Assembly (NCBI RefSeq): GCF_000419765.1
Contig: NZ_ATTQ01000033.1
Location: forward strand, 1 to 37,399
DNA length: 37,399 nucleotides
Source of the DNA: Rhizobium mongolense USDA 1844
Lineage (GTDB): Bacteria > Pseudomonadota > Alphaproteobacteria > Rhizobiales > Rhizobiaceae
Direction of reading: 5' to 3'
The translations under genes and the position numbers were made by a program. This document shows, one piece after another, positions 1-8,208 of this stretch. The notes under the pieces were generated by a model. It worked only from the letters and a program-made list of their open reading frames with translations, was not told where the DNA came from and made no database searches. Numbering within the stretch: the first letter of the stretch is position 1; every line of letters starts with the position of its first letter.

Positions 1-190
1 CGATGAAATGATGGAGCTGGTCATAGCTGACGCCGCTATCTCGGGCCGCCATCGGCTGAACGCTCTTGCGATCGCCAGGGCCGATCAGCCCCGCTACATA
101 GGCCGGGCACATCCGCCGCCGCCGCTTGTGCCCCAGCGGCGCCAGAAACGGCTGAAGCCAGTCCATCAACTCCTCATGCCACCCCACCAT
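1..190 (-). CDS. IS701-family transposase, N-terminal 63 residues (cut by window edge)
   Basis: DDE transposase of the IS701 family. The start at 190 is preceded by a strong GAGGAGG ribosome site, and the first residues (MVGWHEELMDWL) followed by CPAYVAGLIGPGDRKSV and SYDQLHHFI are the conserved N-terminal opening of this family. The remainder lies left of the window. The reading frame is also open upstream: it runs without a stop through the element tip into the interrupted IS110 gene, so a fused product starting at 886 is formally possible. The C-terminal end of a similar transposase is found at 37124-37399. Confidence 0.85.
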   Translation of the reverse strand, partial: MVGWHEELMDWLQPFLAPLGHKRRRRMCPAYVAGLIGPGDRKSVQPMAARDSGVSYDQLHHFI

Positions 191-265
191 GACGCGCTCC
201 TCCTCATCGGAACGCGCAGCATCAAGCCATCTTGGATAACAAATCGTTAACGTGCCAAAGTAGTG
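1..265 (-). mobile_element. IS701-family element, 5' end (continues beyond window)
   Basis: The tip at 252-265 (reading inward on the minus strand, CACTACTTTGGCAC) is matched by the tip of a second copy at 37122-37135, which fixes it as the terminal inverted repeat. The element lies inside the IS110 gene at 267-886, so it is the younger insertion. IS701 elements usually duplicate a 4-bp target of the YTAR type; here the flank at 266-269 is caag, and the partner flank is outside the window. Confidence 0.8.
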
Positions 266-266
266 C

Positions 267-886
267 AAGGATGCCCCATCAAAGCCTGGGATCAAACACC
301 TAGTCGCCTGGAGGCGCAGGCTACGCCACGCTTCGAGTAAGGGCAGGATTATTCTCGAAAGGCCGGGGTTGTCGGCCAGCAGGAAGCGAATATGCACCTC
401 AAACTTGCCACCCATACTGCACGGAACGATAAGGCCGAACGTTTTCATCAATCCCCGAATCTGGTTCGCCATGTCTAGGGTCGTTCGCATGAGTTTCGTG
501 CGAGCCGCGACCAATGTCCGAGAAAGCATGCTGTCGAAGCCCTTTACTCGGACTTCGCGGAAGAAACCGACCTCCGCCAGGTGCGCGAGCCCATCGGCGT
601 CATTGGCATCGGTTTTGTTGGCGACCATGTCGAGCGCCGCTTTTGCATGACGAGCATCGACGCAAATGGCCGGCAGTCCCTCGGCGCGCAGTGCATGATA
701 GAACCATACTGAGAGAGGGCCTGTTTCGAACACCACGCGTTCTGCATTTGACGCTCGCATGCGGATAAGTTCGGCTATGACGGCGGGGTCAGAGGCGCAC
801 TTCCCGCGCCAGATCCGCTTGCCCGCGCGACGGATCGAAATTGCCGTCTCTTTCATCGACACGTCGAGACCGATATACTCTGTCAT
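267..886 (-). pseudogene. IS110-family transposase, C-terminus removed by IS701 insertion
   Basis: IS110 recombinase with an N-terminal RuvC-like DEDD domain. The start ATG at 886 has GGAGAA seven bases upstream. Visible motifs are GLDVSM near the start (first Asp), VVFETGPLSVWFY (Glu), and KTDANDADGLAHL (the paired Asp). About 206 residues remain, ending at FDGASL where the IS701 tip begins. The C-terminal domain with the catalytic serine is missing, so it cannot be active. It is not a copy of the three IS110 relatives at 1111-2367, 3127-4055 and 13940-15232, which share a different sequence (GIDVAKLK). The non-coding stretch at about 890-1015 is probably its left end. Confidence 0.85.
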
Positions 887-1055
887 GGCTGTTCTCCATT
901 GATGCTGGGCCCGGCGTCCAGTCGAGAGCCCGTATCTCATCATATCGGGGAGCAGCCACCTTCCAAGATCATGATCGGATCCAGAGGGACCTCATGCCCG
1001 CGATTACACCATGTATGTCCGTCTTCGTGGCAGAGGTGGCTCGCCCTACACTGGT

Positions 1056-1076
1056 CTTCCGAGGGTTGCTCGGAAG
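1056..1076 (+). ncRNA. Candidate hairpin in IS110 left end (possible part of a bridge RNA)
   Basis: CTTCCGAG (1056-1063), a five-base loop, and CTCGGAAG (1069-1076) form a perfect 8-bp stem in the non-coding region just before the transposase. The equivalent stem is kept in the decayed copy (15269-15285, six pairs). IS110-group elements encode a guide (bridge) RNA in this end. The assignment is inference from position and conservation only. Confidence 0.35.
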
Positions 1077-1110
1077 GGCCGAGCCGATCCTCACGACAGG
1101 AGGACGAGCC

Positions 1111-2367
1111 GTGGCAGATTATAGAGAAGCTTTTGTCGGAATCGATGTCGCCAAGCTGAAGTATGCGATTGCGATTGCGGAATCCGGCCGGGACGGAGAG
1201 GTCCGCTATTTCGGCGAGGTTGAGGCATCGGATGCAAGCATGCGCCGCATTATCCAGCGGATAGCCGCGAAGTTTGATCGCGTGCATTTCTGCTACGAGG
1301 CCGGCCCCACGGGTTACGGCCTCCACCGGCTCATCAAGTCGCTGGGCCATGACTGCATGGTTGTCGCTCCGTCGCTAATCCCGAGAAAGCCTGGTGACCG
1401 CGTCAAGACGAACCGTCGAGACGCGCTTGCGCTCGCCCGGCTATTGAGGGCCGGCGAGCTCACGGCGGTCTGGGTTCCCGACGAGGGTCACGAAGCTATG
1501 CGAGATCTCGTTCGCGCCCGCTCTGCCGCTGTCGAGACGTTGCGGGTTCATCGGCAACAGGTAAGTGCCTTCATGCTCAAGCACGGGCGCGTCTATCCGC
1601 GCAAGAAAGGCTGGACGATGCGGTATCTGCACTGGCTACAGGAGCAGTGGTTCGATCATCCGGCACATCAGATAGCACTGCAAGAAATGGTCGAGGCAGT
1701 GCGCATCTCGAAGGAGCGTGTCGAGCGACTGGAGAAAGTGATGGAGGAGTTCGTCCCGAACTGGTCTCTCGGCCCGGTTGTTCGAGCCCTGCAAACGCTG
1801 CGCGGGGTCGATCTGATTGTCGCTGTCACCTTTGCCACGGAAGTCGGTGACGTGACCCGATTTGAAAGCCCACGACAATTGATGGGCTATCTCGGTCTCG
1901 TTCCTGGCGAGCGATCCACGGGAGAGACCGCAAGACGAGGCGCAATAACGAAGGCTGGCAATGGACGAGTTCGACACATGCTTGTTGAGAGTGCCTGGAC
2001 GTACCGGCATCCACCGAAGCTGGGCGTGAGGAAGCTGTATCACCTGCAAGGAGCCCCGCCGGCAGTCAGAGAGATCGCTTGGAAAGCTCAGAGCCGATTG
2101 ACGGCTCGATATCGCTTGCTGGCCGCACGGGGAAAACGAACGACGGTGGTTTGCACTGCAATTGCCCGTGAACTGGCCGGCTTCATGTGGGTGCAAGGGA
2201 GGCGCAGGCGATCAGATCGTAGATCACCGCCACCAACTTGCACCTCGCGCATGGGCGGAGGCGGGCCAACGGCAGGGGAATATCCGTCAGACGCTTTGTG
2301 GCCGGTACTGACCGACGCCCGCAGTAAGATAGGAACAGCCCCGGACGCACAATCGGGAATGTGGTAG
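1111..2367 (+). CDS. IS110-family transposase, copy A
   Basis: 418-residue DEDD recombinase. The GTG start at 1111 is chosen because AGGAGGA lies just upstream and the protein then opens MADYREAFVGIDVAK, the normal IS110 beginning; the longer open frame back to 841 overlaps another element. Motifs: GIDVAK (first Asp), CYEAGPTGYGL (Glu), KTNRRDALALARL (paired Asp), then a helical linker and a C-terminal domain with LRGVD, GYLGLVPGERSTG and ITKAGNGRVRH. No frameshift is visible up to ELAGFMW. The last 60 or so residues are low-complexity and unlike family members, so the true C-terminus may have been altered. This is the only IS110 copy here that could be active. Confidence 0.85.
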   Translation: MADYREAFVGIDVAKLKYAIAIAESGRDGEVRYFGEVEASDASMRRIIQRIAAKFDRVHFCYEAGPTGYGLHRLIKSLGHDCMVVAPSLIPRKPGDRVKTNRRDALALARLLRAGELTAVWVPDEGHEAMRDLVRARSAAVETLRVHRQQVSAFMLKHGRVYPRKKGWTMRYLHWLQEQWFDHPAHQIALQEMVEAVRISKERVERLEKVMEEFVPNWSLGPVVRALQTLRGVDLIVAVTFATEVGDVTRFESPRQLMGYLGLVPGERSTGETARRGAITKAGNGRVRHMLVESAWTYRHPPKLGVRKLYHLQGAPPAVREIAWKAQSRLTARYRLLAARGKRTTVVCTAIARELAGFMWVQGRRRRSDRRSPPPTCTSRMGGGGPTAGEYPSDALWPVLTDARSKIGTAPDAQSGMW

Positions 2368-2439
2368 CCAATCCGCGCATCAGAGCTTGATCACCGACGT
2401 CCTTCAGTTCCGCCTCCACCCATGCGCGATCATCATGAG

Positions 2440-2635
2440 AGCCCCCGTTCGCGAGAGCGGTAGCTTCCTATTGCCCAAACCATTGACAACGGACATAAGA
2501 GCGCTGTTTTGACCCACCTTTCGGATCACGCCTGATCGCCGATTCTCGGGACCCAAAGAGGGCTCCGACATTTGACGATCACAGGGTTTACACATGGCTC
2601 CAAGGCCGATGAGGCGGTGCGACGGTTCGAGATAC
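2440..2635. other. Short unassigned stretch between IS remnants
   Basis: It lies between the 3' end of IS110 copy A and an IS3 fragment. No translation in any frame resembled a family I know; it is probably eroded IS sequence. Confidence 0.3.
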
Positions 2636-2800
2636 CGACAGCGGTAGATCGCCTAGATGCCATCTTTTTCATCAGTGATTGTGAAGACGCCGGTTGAAAG
2701 CCCTTCTGCCGTCAAAAGCCCTTGTAACATGCGGCTTCGGCGAACGGACATTCGACGTGCAGTTCGTCGATCCGCTGCATCAGCATGAGAGCGCAATCGG
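2636..2800 (-). pseudogene. IS3-family OrfB fragment
   Basis: Pieces of the N-terminal part of an IS3 integrase-type transposase can be read in two frames: LMLMQRIDELHVECPF in one, then SRMLQGLLTAEGL, then MKKM. This matches the conserved IS3 stretch with MRRIDELH, SRMLRGLL and LMKKMGIEAIYR. Both ends are missing and at least two frameshifts separate the pieces, so it is inactive. Confidence 0.6.
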
Positions 2801-2892
2801 AGGCGGGACGAGGCAGACATGATCTCTCGCGCAAGTTCCAAAGAGTGCGGTTTCGGCAGTGAAGCTGGGTGAGTGATACCAACGGGCGCTGA

Positions 2893-3030
2893 TCATGACT
2901 GATGTGCCCAGTCGCGGAGGCCGATAGACATGATCTTCCATGGCTGATCGACGAGCTTGTTCCATGCGGCGCAGCAGTGGGTGACGATGTCGTCGTAGTC
3001 TTTGAAGATGCGGTTGGAGAGCCAGTTGCA
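2893..3030 (-). pseudogene. IS630-family transposase, C-terminal fragment
   Basis: The minus strand reads NWLSNRIFKDYDDIVTH, CCAAWNKL and then IMSIGLRDWAH before a stop. This is the characteristic C-terminus of one rhizobial IS630 subgroup. About 45 codons remain. It is a different subgroup from the nearly full-length IS630 at 35961-37118. Confidence 0.7.
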
Positions 3031-3126
3031 TTGTAAAGTAAATTCGGCAACCTCGGCGCTCCCCTGTTGTCATTGGGTGCGGGTAATTTGAAGCGGCTGC
3101 AGGGCTGGAGACAGAGCTTTAACGGT

Positions 3127-4055
3127 TGAGTAGACTCTGATGCGCGGGTTGAATACCGCATCTCGGTGTGTTCGTCCTGGGCTGCCTCGATCTGCCAGCG
3201 GGCGTCGATTTAGAAGTTATCGGCCACACAATTCATACGAGGGTTCCCGACCGGAGCTCTGCCTCCGGCACTACGCAGCTGCAGGACTGTTGTCAGATTG
3301 CAGTATTCAATTTGACGTCACCTTTTTTCGCGACGCCACGCGTTGCGCTATTGCTGGCCGGCCGTTGAACTTCTCGGCCTATTGCCCACAGGAAGGCGGC
3401 CATTTCACGGGGGATCGCGGTCGTGACCAATGTCTGACGCTTTCCGCCAGCGACCAGCCGCCGGTAACGTACGCAAAGACGAAGCTGTGCTTTCCAGGCA
3501 ATGTCGCGCACCGCCTTTGACAGGCCCTCCTGGCGAACCTGTAGCGGCCGGCTTACGCGGGGCGGATAGCGATAAGTCCAGGCTCCTTCGATTAAAACCC
3601 GACGCGCTCTCGCGTTACCAGTCTTGGTAATACTGCCTCTACGGACTGTGTCGCCCGTAGACCGCTCGTTCGGGACTAACCTCAGATAGCCCATTAGTTG
3701 TCGCGGCGTTTCAAAACGACGGATATCGCCTATGTCCGCAACAAACGTGACGGCAGTGATGAAGGCGACACCACGCAGCGCCTGGTAAGCAGCGATGACG
3801 GGCGCCATAGACCAAGATGGTATGGCTTGGGCAATATGTTGATCCAGGCGCTTAAGCCGTGTTTCAGCCTCTTCAATAGCCTGCCGGTACTCGTGCAGGA
3901 CAAGGTATTGGGTTTGATGCAAAAAGATGAGGTTGGCGAGCCAGTGCGCATGGTCTCAAGCCGGGATAAATGCGATTGTGGCGCAGGAGAAACGCCTCAA
4001 GATGCTGCCGCTTCTCGCGCAAATCCTTCATGGCAGCTTCACGCGCCCGAATGTG
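3127..4055 (-). pseudogene. IS110-family transposase, copy B (remnant)
   Basis: The open part (about 3922 to 3293) carries the C-terminal IS110 domain: LRGVAFITAVTFVADIGD, GYLRLVPNERSTGD and ITKTGNARARR. An upstream piece, REAAMKDLREKRQHLEAF at about 4050-3970, is in another frame. The N-terminal RuvC-like part is absent: IS3 sequence begins at about 4060. The distal end at 3127-3180 matches the 3' non-coding end of copies A and C. The protein is related to copy A but clearly diverged, so it is a separate, older insertion. Confidence 0.75.
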
Positions 4056-4157
4056 AACCGGCATGCAAATTTGACCCCTGTGTGGAGTGCGCCCCTTGGG
4101 GTGGACAGACCGGGATGACGAATTGACCGGCCTACCGGGTTTTCGGAAAGAAGACCC

Positions 4158-4508
4158 ATGGCAAAACACCGCAGTCACAGCGTCGAATTCAAACGTCAGG
4201 TCGCGCAGGAATTCCTGGCCGGCGAAACGCTGCATGGTCTGGCAAAACGCCACGACGTGTCGCGCAACCTTATCCGCATCTGGGTTCAGAAGTACGAGGA
4301 AGGCGCATTCGACGACGATGCGCAGGCGGCCGATCTCATCCAGGAATACGAGGCCCGGATCGCCGCCCTTGAGCGGCTGGTTTGCAAGCAGGCTCTGGAA
4401 TTGGAGTTTCTAAAGGGGGCTCTGAAAAGCGCACCGCGGCCGAAAAACGGGACTACATCCGTCATCACCGGCCCCGCGGCATCTCCGTCGCGGAAGGATG
4501 CCGGCTGA
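4158..4508 (+). CDS. IS3-family transposase OrfA
   Basis: 116-residue DNA-binding subunit. The N-terminal helix-turn-helix reads MAKHRSHSVEFKRQVAQEFL through GLAKRHDVSRNLIRIW (residues about 1-45), followed by a coiled leucine-rich segment (LIQEYEARIAALERLVCKQALELEFLKGALK in overlapping pieces, residues 54-90) used for multimerisation. Length and layout are normal for OrfA. The partner OrfB is truncated, so this product can bind DNA at most. Confidence 0.8.
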   Translation: MAKHRSHSVEFKRQVAQEFLAGETLHGLAKRHDVSRNLIRIWVQKYEEGAFDDDAQAADLIQEYEARIAALERLVCKQALELEFLKGALKSAPRPKNGTTSVITGPAASPSRKDAG

Positions 4509-4638
4509 TGGGAATCGCGCGCTCCACCTATTATGACCGCCCGGAACGGCCGGCCGGCGACACCGCGATCGTCGAAGCGATGTTCGCGATTTGCGACGAG
4601 TTCGAGTGCTACGGCTACCGCCGCGTCGGAAGCAAATG
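4409..4638 (+). pseudogene. IS3-family transposase OrfB, N-terminal fragment
   Basis: It overlaps the end of orfA in the other frame, as expected for an IS3 pair joined by programmed frameshifting. The readable part includes KRDYIRHHRPRGISVAEGCRL, IARSTYYDRP and CDEFECYGYRRVGSK. The integrase core (DDE) that should follow is missing, because the sequence changes to IS21 istB at 4640. Confidence 0.75.
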
Positions 4639-4639
4639 A

Positions 4640-5110
4640 AAGAGCAGTGCGCCACCGGAGGCGCTTAACGGCAGGTAACCGAGCTCGTCGAGGATCACGA
4701 GATCGGAATGAACGAGATTGGCGATCTGCCCGGAACGCCCTTGCACCTGCGTTGACCAACTCGACGGTGGAGAAGAAGCGGACCACGCTTGTGGTGATGC
4801 TCGATGGCCTGCGAGCCGATGGTGGTGGCGATGCGGGTTTTGCCCGTGCCGGGACCACCGACCAGCACGATGTTGTTGGCCTCGTCGATGAAGTCGCAGC
4901 GATGGAGCTGGCGCACGAGCGCCTCATTGATCTCGCTGGTGGCAAAATCGAAGCCGTTCAAGTCCCGGTAGGCCGGAAAGCGGGCGACTTTGAGCTGGTA
5001 AGCAACTGACCGGACCTCCCGTTCGGCCGTCTCGGCCTTGAGGAGTTGCGACAGGATCGGAACGGAACGTCCAGGATGCTGGTTTCTCTTGTTTCAGGCC
5101 GCGCGTGAAG
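4640..5110 (-). pseudogene. istB: IS21-family IstB (ATPase) remnant
   Basis: IstB is the AAA+ helper of IS21 transposition. Reading the minus strand from about 5110: GLKQEKPA, then FDFATSEINEALVRQLHRCDF, the Walker A region GGPGTGKT, a piece RFFSTVELVNA in a second frame, and in a third frame LVHSDLVILDELGYLPLS (Walker B) and GGALLFHLL. At least three frameshifts separate these. The gene stops at 4640, at the junction with the truncated IS3 OrfB. No istA is adjacent. It is not the same lineage as the istB at 34766. Confidence 0.75.
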
Positions 5111-5243
5111 AAGGTCGCCGACTGCCGCCATCGTGAAACGGTCTGCAACGTTTGTTTCGATCGAACCGATCGTATCGAAGTAACCACCCCGCAGGATCGC
5201 AGGGGGACCAGGCTTCTCTCACTTTTCACGATTACGCGTCTGA

Positions 5244-6326
5244 TTAAGTAATGTTCGGTTTCTCCGATGCTCGAATAGACTCATTAGCCCGTGCCAGACG
5301 AGCTGTTGGACAATCTCGTGCAGCAGCCGATTGCCCCTGCATGCCTGATGCAGGGGCGCGTACATGGCAGGCCACGACGCGGCCGTCTGTCATCGGTACC
5401 AAGGGTGGAACTTCGATTCGACAACGCTCGACCGCGAGTGGGCAACGGGGATGAAACGTGCACCCGCTCGGCGGGTTGATCGGGCTTGGCACCTCGCCCG
5501 CGACGGGCGCCTCGAGTCGAACGCCCGTGGGATCCGGTACAGGTGCCGCCGCGATCAGCGCTTCGGTGTAGGGGTGGACCGGCTTCGCGAAGAGGGCCTC
5601 GCATGTGGCCAGTTCCACAATCCGCCCCAAATACATGACCGCGACACGATGGCCCAGATGCTCCACAACAGCGAGGTCATGCGAAATGAAGACGAAGGCG
5701 ATGCGCAATTGTTGCTGAAGATCCATAAGCAGATTCAGAATCTGTGCCTGCACGGAGACATCCAGGGCAGAAACGGCCTCGTCGGCGATGATAATTGACG
5801 GCTTAAGCGCCAGTGCCCGCGCAATACCGAGTCGCTGGCGTTGGCCACCCGACAACTCCGACGGCAGCCTGTGCATCATCTCGGGCGACATTCCCACCTT
5901 ATGGAGAAGGTCCGCGGCAAGGGCTTCACGTTGCTTGCGGTTGAGACGCTCATAATTCTCGACGGGTTCGGTGATGATCTGTCCTGCGGTAAGTCGCGGG
6001 TTCAGCGACGAGTAGGGATCTTGAAACACCATCTGCATTAGACGGCGATACGCGCGAAGCTCGTGCTTCTTAAGGCCTGCTATATCGGTGCCATCGATCA
6101 TGACGCGTCCACCCGTCGGATCCATGAGCCGCATCAACAGGCGGGCGACGGTGGACTTTCCACAGCCGGATTCGCCGACGATGCATAATGTCTCGCCCGC
6201 TTCGACAGAGAAGGACACGTCCTCCACCGCCCGCACCACCGGTGTGGTCTTCTTCAGGAATCCCGCACCAATGGGATAATGCTTGGTCAGATTTTCGACT
6301 TTTAGCAACGGACCGCTCATGCGCAT
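5244..6326 (-). CDS. dppF: Peptide ABC transporter, ATP-binding protein DppF-like
   Basis: 360-residue ATPase, the second of the pair that powers a Dpp/Opp importer at the inner face of the membrane. Walker A GESGCGKS at residues 51-58, Q-loop FQDP at about 101, signature LSGGQRQR at 158-165, Walker B IIIADEA at 178-184, and the D-loop SALD. A C-terminal oligopeptide/dipeptide extension has the usual cysteine pattern (CTFHPRCPLAVERC). Start 6326 has GGAG seven bases upstream; ATG 6320 overlaps the dppD stop as ATGA and is an alternative. It is the last gene of the operon; IS21 debris begins about 130 bases downstream. No lesion is visible. Confidence 0.9.
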   Translation of the reverse strand: MRMSGPLLKVENLTKHYPIGAGFLKKTTPVVRAVEDVSFSVEAGETLCIVGESGCGKSTVARLLMRLMDPTGGRVMIDGTDIAGLKKHELRAYRRLMQMVFQDPYSSLNPRLTAGQIITEPVENYERLNRKQREALAADLLHKVGMSPEMMHRLPSELSGGQRQRLGIARALALKPSIIIADEAVSALDVSVQAQILNLLMDLQQQLRIAFVFISHDLAVVEHLGHRVAVMYLGRIVELATCEALFAKPVHPYTEALIAAAPVPDPTGVRLEAPVAGEVPSPINPPSGCTFHPRCPLAVERCRIEVPPLVPMTDGRVVACHVRAPASGMQGQSAAARDCPTARLARANESIRASEKPNIT

Positions 6327-7324
6327 ACAATCTCCTCTGAGCGCCAGCATGCCGCGGTGTGACCCGATTCGATGTCACGCAGCACAGGCGTCTTTTCGCG
6401 GCAAATGTCGATTGCGAACGGGCAGCGAGGTGCAAAGCTGCACCCGATAATCGGGTCACGGAGATTAGGTACAATTCCAGGAATTTCGGGCAGACGGCTC
6501 TGTCGGCCTCGCCGCCGATCAGGTACGGAGCGCATGAGGGCCTGAGTGTACGGGTGCATGGGTCGCGCGAACAGATCCATCACGGAAGCTTGCTCGATGA
6601 TCCGGCCGGCATACATAACGATAACGCGTTGGCATGTCTCGGCCACGACGCCAAGATCATGGGTAATGAACATCACGGCCGTCCCGGTGCGCTCCTTCAG
6701 ATCGACGATCAGCCGCAGGATCTGCGCCTGGATAGTGACGTCGAGTGCGGTTGTCGGCTCGTCGGCGATCAACAGTTCCGGCGAGCAGGCAAGGGCCATC
6801 GCGATCATGACGCGTTGGCGCATGCCGCCCGACATTTCATAGGGGTAGTTGCTGACACGGCGCTCGGGGTCCGCGATGCGGACGAAACGGAGCATCTCCT
6901 CAGCCTTCGTCAACGCACTTGAACGGGAAACGCCCGTATGAATCTGTACCGCTTCGGCAATCTGGTGGCCAACCGTGTAAACCGGGTTTAGGCTCGTCAT
7001 CGGATCCTGGAAGATCATGGCGATCTTTCCGCCGCGGATCTTTCGCATCTCCTGCTCGGACAACTTCAAAAGGTCTTGTCCGTGGAACCGTACCTCGCCG
7101 CCTACAGTTCTGGCTGTCAGCTTCGGCAGTAGGCGAAGAATGGAAAGAGCGGTAACGCTCTTGCCGCACCCGGACTCCCCGACGACACCGACGGTTTCGC
7201 CCTTCATTATCTGGAAACTGATGCCGCCCAACGCGCGAGTGACGCTCTCTTCCCCGTAAAAATGCGTTTCAAGGCTTCGAACGTCTAGAAGTACGTCATG
7301 CCTTATCGTTTTATGCATTTGCAT
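6317..7324 (-). CDS. dppD: Peptide ABC transporter, ATP-binding protein DppD-like
   Basis: 335-residue ATPase partner of DppF. Walker A GESGCGKS at residues 50-56, Q-loop FQDPMTSLNP at 105-114, signature MSGGMRQR at 164-171, Walker B LLIADEPTTALD at 185-195, and a C-terminal family extension with the cysteine cluster GCSFAPRCPFAIDIC. Start 7324 is chosen because it follows the dppC stop by one base (tgaCATG) and gives the normal length; an upstream in-frame start at 7372 would overlap dppC by 47 bases. A broken paralogue lies at 29129-29460. Intact. Confidence 0.9.
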   Translation of the reverse strand: MQMHKTIRHDVLLDVRSLETHFYGEESVTRALGGISFQIMKGETVGVVGESGCGKSVTALSILRLLPKLTARTVGGEVRFHGQDLLKLSEQEMRKIRGGKIAMIFQDPMTSLNPVYTVGHQIAEAVQIHTGVSRSSALTKAEEMLRFVRIADPERRVSNYPYEMSGGMRQRVMIAMALACSPELLIADEPTTALDVTIQAQILRLIVDLKERTGTAVMFITHDLGVVAETCQRVIVMYAGRIIEQASVMDLFARPMHPYTQALMRSVPDRRRGRQSRLPEIPGIVPNLRDPIIGCSFAPRCPFAIDICREKTPVLRDIESGHTAACWRSEEIVCA

Positions 7325-7325
7325 G

Positions 7326-8207
7326 TCAGCGCCTCCGCTTTGCGCGGGGATCGAACATATCACGCAGACCATCCCCCAGAAGGTTCACCGCAAGCACCGT
7401 GACGGCGAGACATATCCCGGGGCCAAAGATCGTCAGTGGAGCCATGGCAAGATACAGCCGCGAACTGGCAATCATGTTGCCCCAGCTGGGGATCTCGGGT
7501 GGAACACCTGCGCCGAGGAAACTCAGCGCCGCTTCCGTAATAATCGCGCTGGCACAGACTATGGCGCTCTGCACCATGAGCGCCGGAATAGTGCTCGGGA
7601 GGATATGCCGCCACAGCACTTTGTGGAGCCTCGCACCGCCGCAGAGGGCGGCCTCCACGTACGGACGTTCTCGCACGCTAAGGACTACTGAACGAACCAA
7701 GCGCGCGACCGCGGGCGTTTCAGGGATCGCTATGGCCACGATAAGAATACCGATCCCGGGGCCGGTCAAAGAGATAAGGGCAATGGCCAACAGGATCGTC
7801 GGGATCGACATCAAACCGTCCATCACCCGCATCATAACACTATCGAAGGTGCGGTTGTAACCGGCGAGAATGCCGATCAGGAGCCCGACAAGACCGGCGC
7901 AAGCAGCCGAAGCCAACCCGACCATCAGGGATATCCGCGCGCCGAAAATTGTTCGGGCAAACACATCGCGGCCCAGATGGTCACTCCCGAACCACATTTC
8001 GCCCGAAGGTGGCTTTAGTCGTTTGAACGGATCCATGTTCCCTGGATCGCCGGCGTAAAGCGGGGCCGAGAGCGCCAGAACGATCAGAAGCGCCAACAGG
8101 CCACCGCCGATAAGAACCAGCGGATGCCGCCTTGCGAGACGGGCAAGGCCGGAAAATCCGAGCGGGGCCGTCGGCGTGATTTCAAGTGTTGCGGCGGGGA
8201 GCGTCAT
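7326..8207 (-). CDS. dppC: Peptide ABC transporter, permease DppC-like
   Basis: 293-residue inner-membrane permease. An N-terminal membrane segment (about residues 31-50: HPLVLIGGGLLALLIVLALS) is followed by the DppC-specific motif PFKRLKPPSGEMWFGSDHLG-RDVF, a block of four to five hydrophobic segments, and the EAA loop with ALCGGARLHKVLWRHILPS that contacts the ATPases. The end, LGDGLRDMFDPR, is typical. It starts two bases after the dppB stop, so it is probably translationally coupled. A C-terminal fragment of a paralogue is at 27418-27630. Confidence 0.9.
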   Translation of the reverse strand: MTLPAATLEITPTAPLGFSGLARLARRHPLVLIGGGLLALLIVLALSAPLYAGDPGNMDPFKRLKPPSGEMWFGSDHLGRDVFARTIFGARISLMVGLASAACAGLVGLLIGILAGYNRTFDSVMMRVMDGLMSIPTILLAIALISLTGPGIGILIVAIAIPETPAVARLVRSVVLSVRERPYVEAALCGGARLHKVLWRHILPSTIPALMVQSAIVCASAIITEAALSFLGAGVPPEIPSWGNMIASSRLYLAMAPLTIFGPGICLAVTVLAVNLLGDGLRDMFDPRAKRRR

Positions 8208-8208
8208 A

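Larger units (their letters stand above)
1015..2430 (+). mobile_element. IS110-family element, copy A (apparently complete)
   Basis: Limits were set by comparison with the decayed copy at 13940-15330. The two share sequence from about 1015 (upstream of the transposase start) to about 2430 (beyond its stop, through a segment that includes cagagcttgatcaccgacgt). Exact ends are uncertain because IS110 elements lack clear inverted repeats and target duplications. Confidence 0.65.
4060..4639 (+). mobile_element. IS3-family element, 5' half
   Basis: The left part of an IS3 element carries a complete orfA and the beginning of orfB. It ends abruptly at 4639, where an oppositely oriented IS21 istB fragment begins. 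No right end or target duplication is visible. Confidence 0.7.

Noticed and set aside
369..768. Plus-strand and minus-strand short ORFs in 369-768
   Set aside because: They are other-frame shadows of the IS110 gene on the minus strand, which is continuous from 886.
841..1110. Upstream 90 codons of the 508-codon frame as part of the IS110 transposase
   Set aside because: They overlap the oppositely oriented IS110 gene and its left end, and the family N-terminus with a ribosome site begins at GTG 1111.
4286..4945. 219-codon minus-strand ORF over the IS3/IS21 junction
   Set aside because: It only contains a short in-frame istB piece; the rest is antisense to IS3 orfA.
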